Below, piece after piece: positions 52,999 through 60,469 of a stretch of 64,000 bases of DNA (within the stretch, counting starts at the first letter, position 1; every line of letters starts with the position of its first letter). Below the pieces are notes generated by a model. It searched no databases, was not told the DNA's origin, and saw only the letters and a list, made by a program, of their open reading frames with translations. The stretch comes from Pyrinomonas sp040289685 (GTDB lineage: Bacteria; Acidobacteriota; Blastocatellia; Pyrinomonadales; Pyrinomonadaceae), in assembly GCF_040289685.1 (NCBI RefSeq), contig NZ_PSLQ01000008.1, positions 1 to 64,000 of the forward strand, given 5' to 3'. The position numbers and the translations under genes were made by a program.

Positions 52999-54546
52999 AT
53001 GAACGAAGCGGAACGCCAGCCGAAAGAGAGATTCCAAGCGGCGGCAGCAGCCGTGCTCGCGGCGACCGCCGCGTTCGCCGTCTCATACTTTTTCCGCGCG
53101 CAATTCAACGCCGCATTCCTTCCCGAAGTGAGCGCGCAACTCGGCATCGAGTTTTCGCCGCCGCGCATCACGCGCTTTCTCATCGAAACATTCGGCAAGG
53201 GAGCCAAAATCGGCGGCGTCGCCATTGCCTTTCTCGTCTATTTCGCTGCTGCCGCCGCGCTCGGCCTTTTCTTTGCGCGCACGCGCGACGTGCTCCCCGG
53301 CAAAAGCGCCATCGCGCGTGGTCTCGCCTTTTCGCTGCTGCCGATCACTTTCACCGCGCTATTTATCGGCGCCATCTTGTGGATCCAACCGCAAATCCTC
53401 TCCGGCTACCCGCTGCGTCCGACCATCATCTCGCTATTGCTCTTCAACTTGACCTTCAGCTTGGTGCTCAGCCTGCTGGCGGACATCTCCGCGCCTGAAG
53501 AAGGCGGAAGCCAAGTGGCCCATTCAATCGCCCGTCGCCAAACGCTCTTCGGTCTCAGCGTCGCAGCGATCACCATTGGTTTTACAGCGCTCGTCTTACG
53601 CGGGCTGTTCCGCTCGCTGGTCGCCGCAGTAGGGATCGTCAGCGGGCGATTGCCCTCGTTTCGCACGTCGAACGAGGAGTTCTACCAAGTCTCCAAGAAC
53701 GCTTTCAACCCGGTGATCGACGCGCGCGAGTGGAAGCTCTCGATCCGCGGCAACGTCGAACGTCCGTTCTCTTTGACATACGATGAATTGCTTTCGTTTC
53801 CGATGGTCGAGCGCGATGTGACGCTCGAATGCGTGTCGAATGAAGTCGGCGGCAATCTCATCAGCAACGCGCGCTGGACCGGTGTGCCGCTCAAACTGCT
53901 TCTCGAACGCGCTGTGTTGCGCGACGGAAGCCGTGACTTGGCGCTGCGCGCCGCCGACGGCTACACAGATAGCATCCCCGTGCAATGGGCGCAACGCGAC
54001 GAGACCATGCTCGCCGTCAAAATGAACGGCGAGACGCTCCCGCGCGATCATGGCTTTCCGGTACGTCTGCTCGTACCCGGCCTCTTCGGCATGGAGAACG
54101 TCAAATGGTTGACCGACATCGAAGTGGTCACCACAGATTTTCGCGGCTACTGGCAACAACGCGGCTGGGCCGATACGGCCGTGGTCAAAACCATGTCCAA
54201 ATTCACCGTGCCGCGCGATGGTGAGATACTGCAAGCTGGACAGACCTACGAAGTCGGCGGAGTCGCCTTCAGCGGCAATCGCGGCATCAGTTTGGTCGAA
54301 GTCTTGATCGAACGAGCCGGTCACAATGCGCCCGGCGGAACATGGATCAAGGCGGAGCTTTTGCCTGAAGCTTCGCCGACGACGTGGACCATCTGGCGGT
54401 ACCTTTGGACGCCGGAAAAGAGCGGCGAATACGTCCTCTCCGTGCGCGCTGTTGACGGCCAAGGCGCGCCACAAACGGCTGAAAGAGCCGATCCTTTTCC
54501 CGACGGCGCGTCGGGATACCACCGCATAAAAGTCAACGTCGCTTAA
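52999..54546 (+). CDS. Membrane-anchored sulfite-oxidase-like molybdoenzyme
   Basis: A 515-residue protein. The first 205 residues contain about five membrane helices (for example AFLVYFAAAAALGLFFAR and SLLPITFTALFIGAILW). The rest is the SUOX-type molybdopterin domain: AREWKLSIRGNVERPFSLTY, RDVTLECVSNEVGGNLISNA with the molybdenum-ligand Cys, and LVPGLFGMENVKWLTDIEVV. The end (about 410-510) is a Mo-co dimerisation-like beta domain (VALIERAG-like LVEVLIERAGHNAPGGTWIK). The electron acceptor and substrate are not evident. Divergent from the DCC gene, with 199 bases between. Confidence 0.85.
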   Translation: MNEAERQPKERFQAAAAAVLAATAAFAVSYFFRAQFNAAFLPEVSAQLGIEFSPPRITRFLIETFGKGAKIGGVAIAFLVYFAAAAALGLFFARTRDVLPGKSAIARGLAFSLLPITFTALFIGAILWIQPQILSGYPLRPTIISLLLFNLTFSLVLSLLADISAPEEGGSQVAHSIARRQTLFGLSVAAITIGFTALVLRGLFRSLVAAVGIVSGRLPSFRTSNEEFYQVSKNAFNPVIDAREWKLSIRGNVERPFSLTYDELLSFPMVERDVTLECVSNEVGGNLISNARWTGVPLKLLLERAVLRDGSRDLALRAADGYTDSIPVQWAQRDETMLAVKMNGETLPRDHGFPVRLLVPGLFGMENVKWLTDIEVVTTDFRGYWQQRGWADTAVVKTMSKFTVPRDGEILQAGQTYEVGGVAFSGNRGISLVEVLIERAGHNAPGGTWIKAELLPEASPTTWTIWRYLWTPEKSGEYVLSVRAVDGQGAPQTAERADPFPDGASGYHRIKVNVA

Positions 54547-54683
54547 GTCGCAAGGCCGTTCATCCTCGTCAACTCAGCGCGCGGCAATTGTTCGTGCGCG
54601 CTGAATTCGACAGCACGTCGGGAGAAGACTTTTCGCCCCTCATTTTGCTAAACTTCCCGCTCCACGCCGCGAACTAAAGAAAT

Positions 54684-55412
54684 ATGGGGCAGACGATCTT
54701 GAACACCGAATTGACTGCGCTCGTGGCGCGCCGAAGCGGTCCGAACCTCGCCGACGAAATCGTGCGGCTCGAAAAGCTTCTGGCTGAGAGACGAAGCGAA
54801 TTGGCGGCGCTGCAAGAAGCGATGCAGGAGTTCCGCGCGCTTTATACGCGCGTGGTCGGCAGCAAACTGGCCGAGCTGGCCGAGGTCGAGCGCGCCATTC
54901 GCGAGGCTGAGCGAAAACTCCTGGGCGAGAATGAAGATGAACCCGAACAGACGCAGGAGACCAAGGGCGAAGCTCCGGCAGCCGAGCGGAGACCGACGCT
55001 TCGTCGGTTGTTTTGGGCCGCCGCTAAGATGTTCCATCCGGACCATGCTGCGAACCCGCAAGATGCCCAACGCCGCCACGCGATCATGGCTGAAGCGAGT
55101 CGCGCCTATCGCGAAGGCGACATCGAAAGCCTCAACGTGCTGCTCAACGACGAAAACTTGCAATCCTACTGCGTCGCGTCGCGCAGACAGGACGAAGCGC
55201 GCGATCCCGCAACCATGCTGCTCGATCTCAAAGAGGAGTTGATCACCGTCGAATTCGGGATCAAGCGACTCAAACAAGACCCTCTCTATCGTGTCAAGCT
55301 GAAGGTCGAAGAGGCAGCAAAGCAAGGACGCGATGCGCTGGCCGAAATGGCCGACGATCTGTCTCGGCAGATCGCCAAAGCGCGCAGGCGCTTGTCGCAT
55401 CTCGTCGCGTAG
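54684..55412 (+). CDS. J-domain (DnaJ-like) protein
   Basis: A 242-residue cytoplasmic protein. Residues about 20-85 are a coiled coil (IVRLEKLLAERRSELAALQE). Residues about 105-160 form a J-domain core with the HPD motif in FWAAAKMFHPDHAANPQDAQ followed by RRHAIMAEASRAYREGDIES, the pattern of free-standing J proteins in several phyla. A second helical region ends the protein. J domains stimulate DnaK; the client here is unknown. No chaperone genes are nearby. Confidence 0.72.
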   Translation: MGQTILNTELTALVARRSGPNLADEIVRLEKLLAERRSELAALQEAMQEFRALYTRVVGSKLAELAEVERAIREAERKLLGENEDEPEQTQETKGEAPAAERRPTLRRLFWAAAKMFHPDHAANPQDAQRRHAIMAEASRAYREGDIESLNVLLNDENLQSYCVASRRQDEARDPATMLLDLKEELITVEFGIKRLKQDPLYRVKLKVEEAAKQGRDALAEMADDLSRQIAKARRRLSHLVA

Positions 55413-55799
55413 AATGCTGAGCGCACGTAGCGTCCTTGTTTCCGACTTCGCCGGCAGAAAGGATCGGAAAGGCAAACGGAGAGCTGATTCGGGCGCCGCA
55501 GTTACCACCAGATTCAAAGAAAGATTTAGGGGAGCCTCCTTCGTTTGAACGCGCCGCGAGCGCAGCGGCTTTCTGTTCCTTCGGTGTTGAGTCCGCGGTG
55601 AGCTCTTGGAAGAGGAAAGCGCCTCCTCCCTTTAGCGAAAGGCGAGGGCTTTCAGGAAGACCGTGAAATCGCGCCGAATGACCCTTTGGTCCTCGCGGCA
55701 AGTGGGCCTTTGTTGGTCACCACAAGATGCAGAGCACTGAGGGAAAGCGAAATTCCCTCGGCGTCATGATGACGCTTTCGCCCATTCATGTCCATTCGA
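55413..55799. other. Noncoding stretch with decayed appearance
   Basis: No reading frame with family signal was found on either strand. GAGGGAA and TTCCCTC near 55738-55758 form a seven-pair hairpin. The stretch leads into the PfpI/Dps-like relics and is probably degraded DNA. Confidence 0.4.
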
Positions 55800-55991
55800 T
55801 CATGCGCCGTCGGTGGCAGTGTCCGTTGTGGGTTGAGCCCTTCGCTGTTGCGGACTGGATGCTCGCGCGTGCAACAGATCCGCGATCCTCTGTTCGTGCT
55901 TCGCCGTTTCGGTGGCGATGTCGTCGAGCAGTTCGACCGTCACCGGATCGGTCGATTTAAGCGAGAGGTTCCAATCGTCGTCGCCGCCGGT
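55800..55991 (-). pseudogene. C-terminal fragment resembling Dps/ferritin-like proteins
   Basis: A frame ending at a TGA (55800-55802) reads DDDWNLSLKSTDPVTVELLD and then DIATETAKHEQRIADLLHAR. The DPVTxELL...KHEQ pattern resembles the last helix of Dps-family mini-ferritins. It has no start and is joined out of frame to the PfpI relic. Similarity is judged by eye and is moderate. Confidence 0.4.
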
Positions 55992-56348
55992 TTGCGATCG
56001 CCTTCGATCAAAACTTGCGGCCCATGACAGATCGCGGCGATCAACTTCCCTTGTTCGCAGGCGTGACGGACGAAGTTAACTGTCTTCGTGTTTGTACGCA
56101 TGCGGTCGGGCGCCATGCCCCCTGGGATCACCACCGCCTCGAAATCTTCGGGCAATGCATCGGTCGTGGTGGCATCCGCCTCCATTGAGACTTTGTCATG
56201 CTTGCCCACATACTTCGTGTTCAGCTGAGACTCGAGAGCACGGTCACTTCCGCCCAGCCTCACGCAGCGCGCTGTACGGGATGAGGAACTCCACGTCCTC
56301 GACGCCGTTCTCAGTCAGAATAGATATGCTTTTGCTTGAACCACCCAC
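55992..56348 (-). pseudogene. Frameshifted PfpI/DJ-1-type protease gene
   Basis: A GTG start at 56348 with a perfect AGGAGG upstream begins SSKSISILTENGVEDVEFLI and PYSALREAG. The family continuation AEVTVL then lies in a second frame, and LESQLNTKYVGKHDKVSMEA, LPEDFEAVVIPGGMAPDRMR and LIAAICHGPQVLIEGD (with the catalytic-type Cys-His) in a third. Two small indels near 56250 and 56235 explain this. After LIEGD the usual C-terminus is absent and Dps-like sequence follows. Clearly a decayed gene of the type I PfpI family. Confidence 0.78.
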
Positions 56349-56549
56349 GTTTATTCCTCCTTGATTGCAACTGCCTTCGAACCGTCCGCAAATAGTGCTT
56401 CTCATCTTTGCTGTAAGGCTGCGGGCAAAGTTCATGCCAAGAGCTGAAGCGCGCGACAAGAGCGGCGCGTTGCACTTCTTGCAACGCGAAGCGCGCGACC
56501 TTTTAAGTGTTGCGGTCCTGCCCTTCTGTGCGGCGCTTTGCTCGAAGCT

Positions 56550-57167
56550 TCAAGCGGCGGGACGCAGAAGCCCACGGAAGATGCCTTGAATGGTGACTTG
56601 CGAGGCGGGCAGGCGCAAAGGAGAGAGTTGGGAGTTAGCTGGACGAAGTTCGATCTCTTCGCCGTGTCGGTAGAACCTTTTGAGCGTCGCGCGGTCACCT
56701 TGAATAAGTGCGACGACGATCTCGCCGTTGTGCGCTTCCGTGCGGTTCTCAATGATTGCGATGTCGCCGTCACAGATGTGTTCGTCGATCATCGAATCGC
56801 CAACAACACGCAACGCATAGACGGTTTCGGGACGCGCGTGACCTAGAAGCGAACGCGGAACAGCAATGGTCTGCTCTTCGACGATGGCGTCGAGTGGCGC
56901 GCCCGCCGCGACGCGCCCGAGCAGAGGGATCTCGTACACGGCGCCATCGGGGGCCGTCACCACTTTCAGAACGAAGCTCCCGTTCTCCCGACGGCGCGAG
57001 ATGAGACCACGCCGTTCGAGCGCATCGATGTGCTTAGCGATGGTCGCCTTGGAAGCGACGCCGAAATGGCGCGCAATTTGCGCATAGGTCGGCTCGTAGC
57101 CGTGTCTTTCGATGAACCCGATGATGTAATCGAGAATCTCTTTCTGCCGCCGCGTGCGTGGCCTCAT
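56550..57167 (-). CDS. lexA: SOS repressor LexA
   Basis: A 205-residue repressor. The winged helix N-terminus is TRRQKEILDYIIGFIERHGY with YAQIARHFGVASKATIAKHI and DALERRGLISRRRENGSF. The self-cleavage region has the Ala-Gly bond in VAAGAPLDAI, the catalytic Ser in RVVGDSMIDEHICDGDIAII and the Lys in RATLKRFYRHG. The ATG at 57167 has GGGAGGAAAGGGA upstream. Autocleavage follows contact with RecA filaments. LexA operator sequences in this phylum are not known to me. Confidence 0.95.
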   Translation of the reverse strand: MRPRTRRQKEILDYIIGFIERHGYEPTYAQIARHFGVASKATIAKHIDALERRGLISRRRENGSFVLKVVTAPDGAVYEIPLLGRVAAGAPLDAIVEEQTIAVPRSLLGHARPETVYALRVVGDSMIDEHICDGDIAIIENRTEAHNGEIVVALIQGDRATLKRFYRHGEEIELRPANSQLSPLRLPASQVTIQGIFRGLLRPAA

Positions 57168-57195
57168 TCCCTTTCCTCCCCAACGTCGCTGGCGG

Positions 57196-57225
57196 ATTCT
57201 AGCCATTCACTGAACGAAGCGTCAA
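57196..57225 (-). promoter_or_regulatory. Candidate lexA promoter with possible operator
   Basis: On the minus strand TTGACG (57220-57225), 18 bases, TAGAAT (57196-57201). Between the boxes TTCGTTCAGTGAA has TTC and GAA arms seven bases apart, which could be a LexA site, since lexA is usually autoregulated. Confidence 0.5.
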
Positions 57226-57389
57226 GAAGCTGGCGCCTTCGGCGTCGAGTCTCCGCCCCTTGCGCTCCCCCTTTTGCCTTCCTCCGACGCGCCGAACAAC
57301 GCGACGTGGGGATCGAATCGGTCGCACCTTGCGCTCTCTTCTCTCGCTTTCTTCTAACGACGCCCTCGCACTCGCCAAGTTAGACGAAG

Positions 57390-57430
57390 GTCGAGGCTCC
57401 GTCCTGCCTTCGACGAACCGGAGCCTCGAC
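57390..57430 (-). terminator. Twelve-base inverted repeat after the Cys-rich peptide gene
   Basis: GTCGAGGCTCCG and CGGAGCCTCGAC form a perfect 12-pair stem with a 17-base loop, 16 bases after the stop of the 51-residue peptide gene. No T-run follows, so it is either a terminator of uncommon type or an mRNA 3-prime stabiliser. Confidence 0.55.
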
Positions 57431-57445
57431 GTGTTGGATCGGCTT

Positions 57446-57601
57446 TTAACGTCCGTTCACACAGCAAGCGCTGCCCGTGCTGCAGCAGGCGTTGCCTACC
57501 GTGCAGCACGAATTCGACGTCGTCTCGCTTCGCGTCGCAAACGCGAACGAAGAGAGCGCGAGCGCCGCAAACAGCGCAATAGCGGCTATTTGCTTCCTCA
57601 T
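57446..57601 (-). CDS. Small secreted peptide with three CC pairs
   Basis: A 51-residue peptide with a full signal peptide (MRKQIAAIALFAALALSSFA, cut near FAFA-T) and a mature part of about 29 residues. The mature part contains three CC pairs separated by five residues each: CC-TVGNA-CC-STGSA-CC, then VNGR. The ATG has AAAGGAG eight bases upstream. The regular spacing suggests metal binding or a disulfide-knotted peptide. Function unknown. The gene is followed by a long inverted repeat and preceded by another Cys-rich gene in the same direction. Confidence 0.72.
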   Translation of the reverse strand: MRKQIAAIALFAALALSSFAFATRSETTSNSCCTVGNACCSTGSACCVNGR

Positions 57602-57773
57602 GCTGGCAACTCCTTTCCCTCAAGATCGAGCCACAAGGCGCTTCCACGGTCGGAAGAGGCGCGCTACACACCTACACCGGCTTGCTGCGCTCTTCAGGCC
57701 TGAAGATGGATGCACCTTGGCTCGTGTAGAGCGAAAACTTTGTCGGGATCGCGAACCAGCTTTGGCTCGCGTT

Positions 57774-58202
57774 TTAGATCAGTAGGCTGTGGTGGAGTAT
57801 GTAACGAGGCGAGTGTCTGTTTGGGACGATGAGCGGAGGGTCAGACGCGTGCCTGTGTGGCAGCAGCGTGAGCGTTCGACACGGGATCGCAGCCGAAGCG
57901 ATCTGATGCTCTGAGCCGATGCGCATCAACGGCGACGCAGGCAAACGCTCAGGACAGCCGATGCAAAAGGAGCACGGCGGAGCCGAATCTCGGTCGAATG
58001 GAGCGGTCGCTTGAGGCCGCTGGCCTTCTTGCGCTCTCTCCCCTGCGTGCGGCATCGTCAGCGGACAAGCCGCCTTTTCGGTCTCGACGGCGCAACAATC
58101 TGTCGTCGCGCCACCGCACAAAGCTAGCGCGGCGATGGCATTGCTCATTTGGCATGCGAGCAACGCGCAAGCGAGACCGAGTTGGGCGACCCAACGTCCC
58201 AT
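57774..58202 (-). CDS. Cysteine-rich exported protein or lipoprotein
   Basis: A 142-residue protein. The N-terminus GRWVAQLGLACALLACQMSN looks like a signal, with LLAC as a possible lipobox. The mature part has Cys clusters (LCGGATTDCCAVETEKAACP and PPCSFCIGCPERLP) and a His-rich end (LLPHRHASDPPLIVPNRHSP). It resembles the small Cys/His-rich exported proteins seen beside metal-handling genes, but no such genes are here. Its ribosome site is weak (GGAGGG 18 bases upstream). It lies 172 bases before the CC-pair peptide gene. Confidence 0.5.
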   Translation of the reverse strand: MGRWVAQLGLACALLACQMSNAIAALALCGGATTDCCAVETEKAACPLTMPHAGERAQEGQRPQATAPFDRDSAPPCSFCIGCPERLPASPLMRIGSEHQIASAAIPCRTLTLLPHRHASDPPLIVPNRHSPRYILHHSLLI

Positions 58203-58330
58203 TTCAAATTCAATTTAGCACCCTCCCAGCGCCGAACACAAGCTGTCGCCGCACACTGGAGAGCCACCATGGACCGCCGCTGTGCTACGGCTTTGCTTGC
58301 GGTTGACTGAAAGGAGCGAGCAATGCGACC

Positions 58331-58621
58331 ATGAACCGCAAATGCGACGAGTCGGGCCGAGACCCAATTCATCGAGTTATGGAGATGAGGCAAATGGAGA
58401 TCGACAAACGCAAGGTGAAAACGCAGGAAGAGACAGGCGAAGAGGCACCCATCGATCAGGTCGAGGAGCGCGTTGAAGCGGAAATGAAGCTCCTCGAAGG
58501 ACGCGCCAAAGAGAGCGTCGCGCAGGGGTTGCAAGACGCCGAACTCGAACGCGAAGGGCGAAAACTACGTGAAGAGGCTGAACGCGCGCTGGAAGAACAA
58601 CGCCATCGGGAAGAGTCATGA
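58331..58621 (+). CDS. Highly charged coiled-coil hypothetical protein
   Basis: A 96-residue protein very rich in Glu, Arg and Lys. From about residue 15 it is a continuous helix (MEMRQMEIDKRKVKTQEETG, then VEERVEAEMKLLEGRAKESV and ELEREGRKLREEAERALEEQ). No membrane or export signal. GGAG lies 14 bases before the ATG, so an internal ATG may be used. Composition is that of a structural or scaffold coiled coil, with no function recognised. Confidence 0.45.
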   Translation: MNRKCDESGRDPIHRVMEMRQMEIDKRKVKTQEETGEEAPIDQVEERVEAEMKLLEGRAKESVAQGLQDAELEREGRKLREEAERALEEQRHREES

Positions 58622-58975
58622 AGCCGCTTTCGGGTCAGGAGCGCTCCAAGACCTGCCTGGCGACCGGAACGCGCCGCCGGTCATTTGCCGTCTTTCAGAA
58701 AGGCTGATCCTCACCGGACGCTTTCCCTGGCCGCGCCCGTCGTGAGCGCACCGGAGAGATGCGATCCCAAGCGCACTCACATTTTCGCTCATTCGTCGCA
58801 AGCGCACGGGGAAAAGCGCGGCCTCTCAGTTAAACTCGCCAGTTGATCCACTGTGGGCGCTCGACGGCGACGAAGCAACGAAAGCGGTCATCCGTCGCAA
58901 GCGGATAAAAGAAGCGCCCACGTCGAGTCAATCAATTGCGCTCGCCCTCTTCTTTGCAAGCGCTTATAGAAAAGA
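58622..58975. other. Intergenic stretch left of the IS-like relic
   Basis: No coding signal or RNA gene seen. Short repeats of GTCGCAAGCG and GGACG-type sequence occur but no clear symmetry. It ends in the purine-rich GAAAAGAGGGGG just before the IS-like hairpins. Confidence 0.35.
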
Positions 58976-58979
58976 GGGG

Positions 58980-59297
58980 GTGTGGGGGAGCTATAAAACC
59001 CATCCCCTTCAGGGGTGGGATAGATGGACTCCCCCACGTGCCCCGCAGGGGCACATAACAGGGTGGGAGGCAAGCGCGCTATACTGAGGCTCTGGACCTG
59101 CGAGTGTGGGGCGGTGCATGACCGGGACCTGAACGCGGCGAGAGAACATCCGGGCCGAAGGGATAAAACATATCCCCGTCGCGGTAGGGCATACCGAGAC
59201 GCAAAACGCTTGGGGAGCCGCTGTAAGACCTGCGTATCGCGGGCAAGTGGCGACGAACCGTGAATCCCACGCGCTGCGCGCCGTGGGAGTGTCAAGG
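58980..59297 (+). mobile_element. Internally deleted IS200/IS605-like relic
   Basis: Left side: GTGGGGGAG (58982-58990) pairs with CTCCCCCAC (59029-59037), enclosing CCCATCCCC-TTCA-GGGGTGGG (58999-59019), and GTGCCCC-GCA-GGGGCAC (59038-59054) follows. Right side: a hairpin with arms CCCACG and CGTGGG (59266-59287), then AGTGTCAA. Between them lies the zinc-ribbon end of a TnpB-like protein. Subterminal hairpins with a TTCA loop and no terminal inverted repeats fit this IS family. At about 320 bases it lacks the transposase and most of tnpB. Confidence 0.55.
59024..59263 (+). pseudogene. TnpB C-terminal zinc-ribbon fragment
   Basis: The frame reads LRLWTCECGAVHDRDLNAAR, the hallmark end of TnpB (WTCxCGxxHDRDxNAAR), and ends CVSRASGDEP just before the right hairpin, as in full-length elements. 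Upstream CPAGAH may be a damaged first half of the zinc ribbon. The RuvC nuclease part is missing, so it cannot be an active guide-RNA nuclease. Confidence 0.7.
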
Positions 59298-59378
59298 AGA
59301 ACGCGCCTCGCCCCGGGCGGGCGTCTTCGCGCGGTGCTTCGCGAACGGCGACCAAGGTCGCGATCCCGGCGCCGTTCG

Positions 59379-59957
59379 TCAGCCTTCGCGCAAAGCTTGC
59401 TCGATGGCATCGCGCAGTTTTTGCGGGCCGCGTTGCGGATCGAACCCGACGAACTTCTTCAATAATCTCCCGTCCCGCGTGATGATGAAGGTTTGCGGAA
59501 TGGAGCTGTAATCGCCCATGAGAGAGTAAGCGAAATCAGCATCGGCCCAACCGATCTTATAGTTGATCCCGAATTGGCTCGCGAAGGCACGTAGCTTCTG
59601 TTCGGTATCTCTTTCATCAACTGTTAAGCCGATCACCTCGACGCCCTGTGCGCGGTACTCGTTGCCCAGTGCGACCAGATGCGGAATTTCGTAACGGCAC
59701 GGCGGACACCACGTGGCCCACAAGTCCAAGACGATGACTTTGCCGGCGTAATCCGCCAGCCGGATCATGCCACCGTCAAGTGCGCGCAATTCCGCCTGCA
59801 TCAACGCTTCCGGCACGGCAGGTAGATTCGATGCCGCGCGCTTTGGTGCAACAACTGTAGGGGCTTCGCTCTTCGTCGGCTGCGATACGCAGGCGACAAT
59901 CGTCAAGGCGAGAGTTGAAAGGATCAAAACAGCTTTGCGCAATTCTCTCTTCTCCAC
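59379..59957 (-). CDS. TlpA/ResA-like thioredoxin lipoprotein
   Basis: A 192-residue exported thioredoxin-fold protein. The signal ends in a lipobox (LALTIVACVSQ). The active site is WCPPC in VIVLDLWATWCPPCRYEIPH, followed by VEVIGLTVDERDTEQKLRAF and the cis-Pro loop SSIPQTFIITRDG. It probably reduces periplasmic disulfides, for example for cytochrome c maturation or general protection. No electron donor gene (CcdA/DsbD) is adjacent. Confidence 0.92.
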   Translation of the reverse strand: MEKRELRKAVLILSTLALTIVACVSQPTKSEAPTVVAPKRAASNLPAVPEALMQAELRALDGGMIRLADYAGKVIVLDLWATWCPPCRYEIPHLVALGNEYRAQGVEVIGLTVDERDTEQKLRAFASQFGINYKIGWADADFAYSLMGDYSSIPQTFIITRDGRLLKKFVGFDPQRGPQKLRDAIEQALREG

Positions 59958-59984
59958 GGATCCACTTCCCCGCTTCGCCGACCC

Positions 59985-60371
59985 TCAATCCCAATCGACC
60001 CGATAGGTCGCAACGCTGGTTGGGGTCTCGAAACATCGCACCTTGTAAACCTGCACGCGCTCGTCGTTGATGCGCGCCGCGATGCGCTCCAGGATGTAGC
60101 GCGCAAGGTTCTCCGCCGAAGGGTTGAGGCGATCGAACGGGGGCAACTCGTTGATGTTGCGGTGGTCCAAGTACTGCACTACCTCATCGGCCGCCTCCTT
60201 CAACGCGCCGAAATCGACGAGCAGACCGATTTCGTCCAGTTCACGCCCGCGCGCGTAGATCTCGATCTTGTAGTTGTGGCCGTGCAGGTTTTCGCACTTG
60301 CCTTTGTAACCGCGCAATTGATGCGCGCTCGAAAAATTCCGCTCGATCATCACTTCGAAATATCCGTTCAT
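59985..60371 (-). CDS. queD: 6-carboxy-tetrahydropterin synthase QueD
   Basis: A 128-residue enzyme of the PTPS family. Zinc ligands lie in RNFSSAHQLRGYKGKCENLH and HGHNYKIEIYA; the catalytic Cys is in GKCENLHGH, and LVDFGALKEAADEVVQYLDH, RNINELPP and VRCFETPTSVATY complete the motif set. It acts in queuosine or other 7-deazaguanine synthesis. Other que genes are not in the window. Its start is 28 bases upstream of the TlpA-like stop side, same strand. Confidence 0.93.
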   Translation of the reverse strand: MNGYFEVMIERNFSSAHQLRGYKGKCENLHGHNYKIEIYARGRELDEIGLLVDFGALKEAADEVVQYLDHRNINELPPFDRLNPSAENLARYILERIAARINDERVQVYKVRCFETPTSVATYRVDWD

Positions 60372-60469
60372 CTCCGTTCACCCTTTGTTTCCGGATCTCG
60401 ACCTACTACCCGCTCCCTCCTCAAGAAACATCTGCCTATTCCCTATTTTAATCAAAGCGGGCGCGCCCG

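Noticed and set aside
55294..55701. 135-codon minus-strand frame overlapping the J-domain gene end
   Set aside because: Mostly antisense to a supported gene, with no recognisable domain.
58888..59410. Several minus-strand frames over the IS-like relic
   Set aside because: Antisense shadows of the TnpB fragment; the zinc-ribbon signature is on the plus strand.
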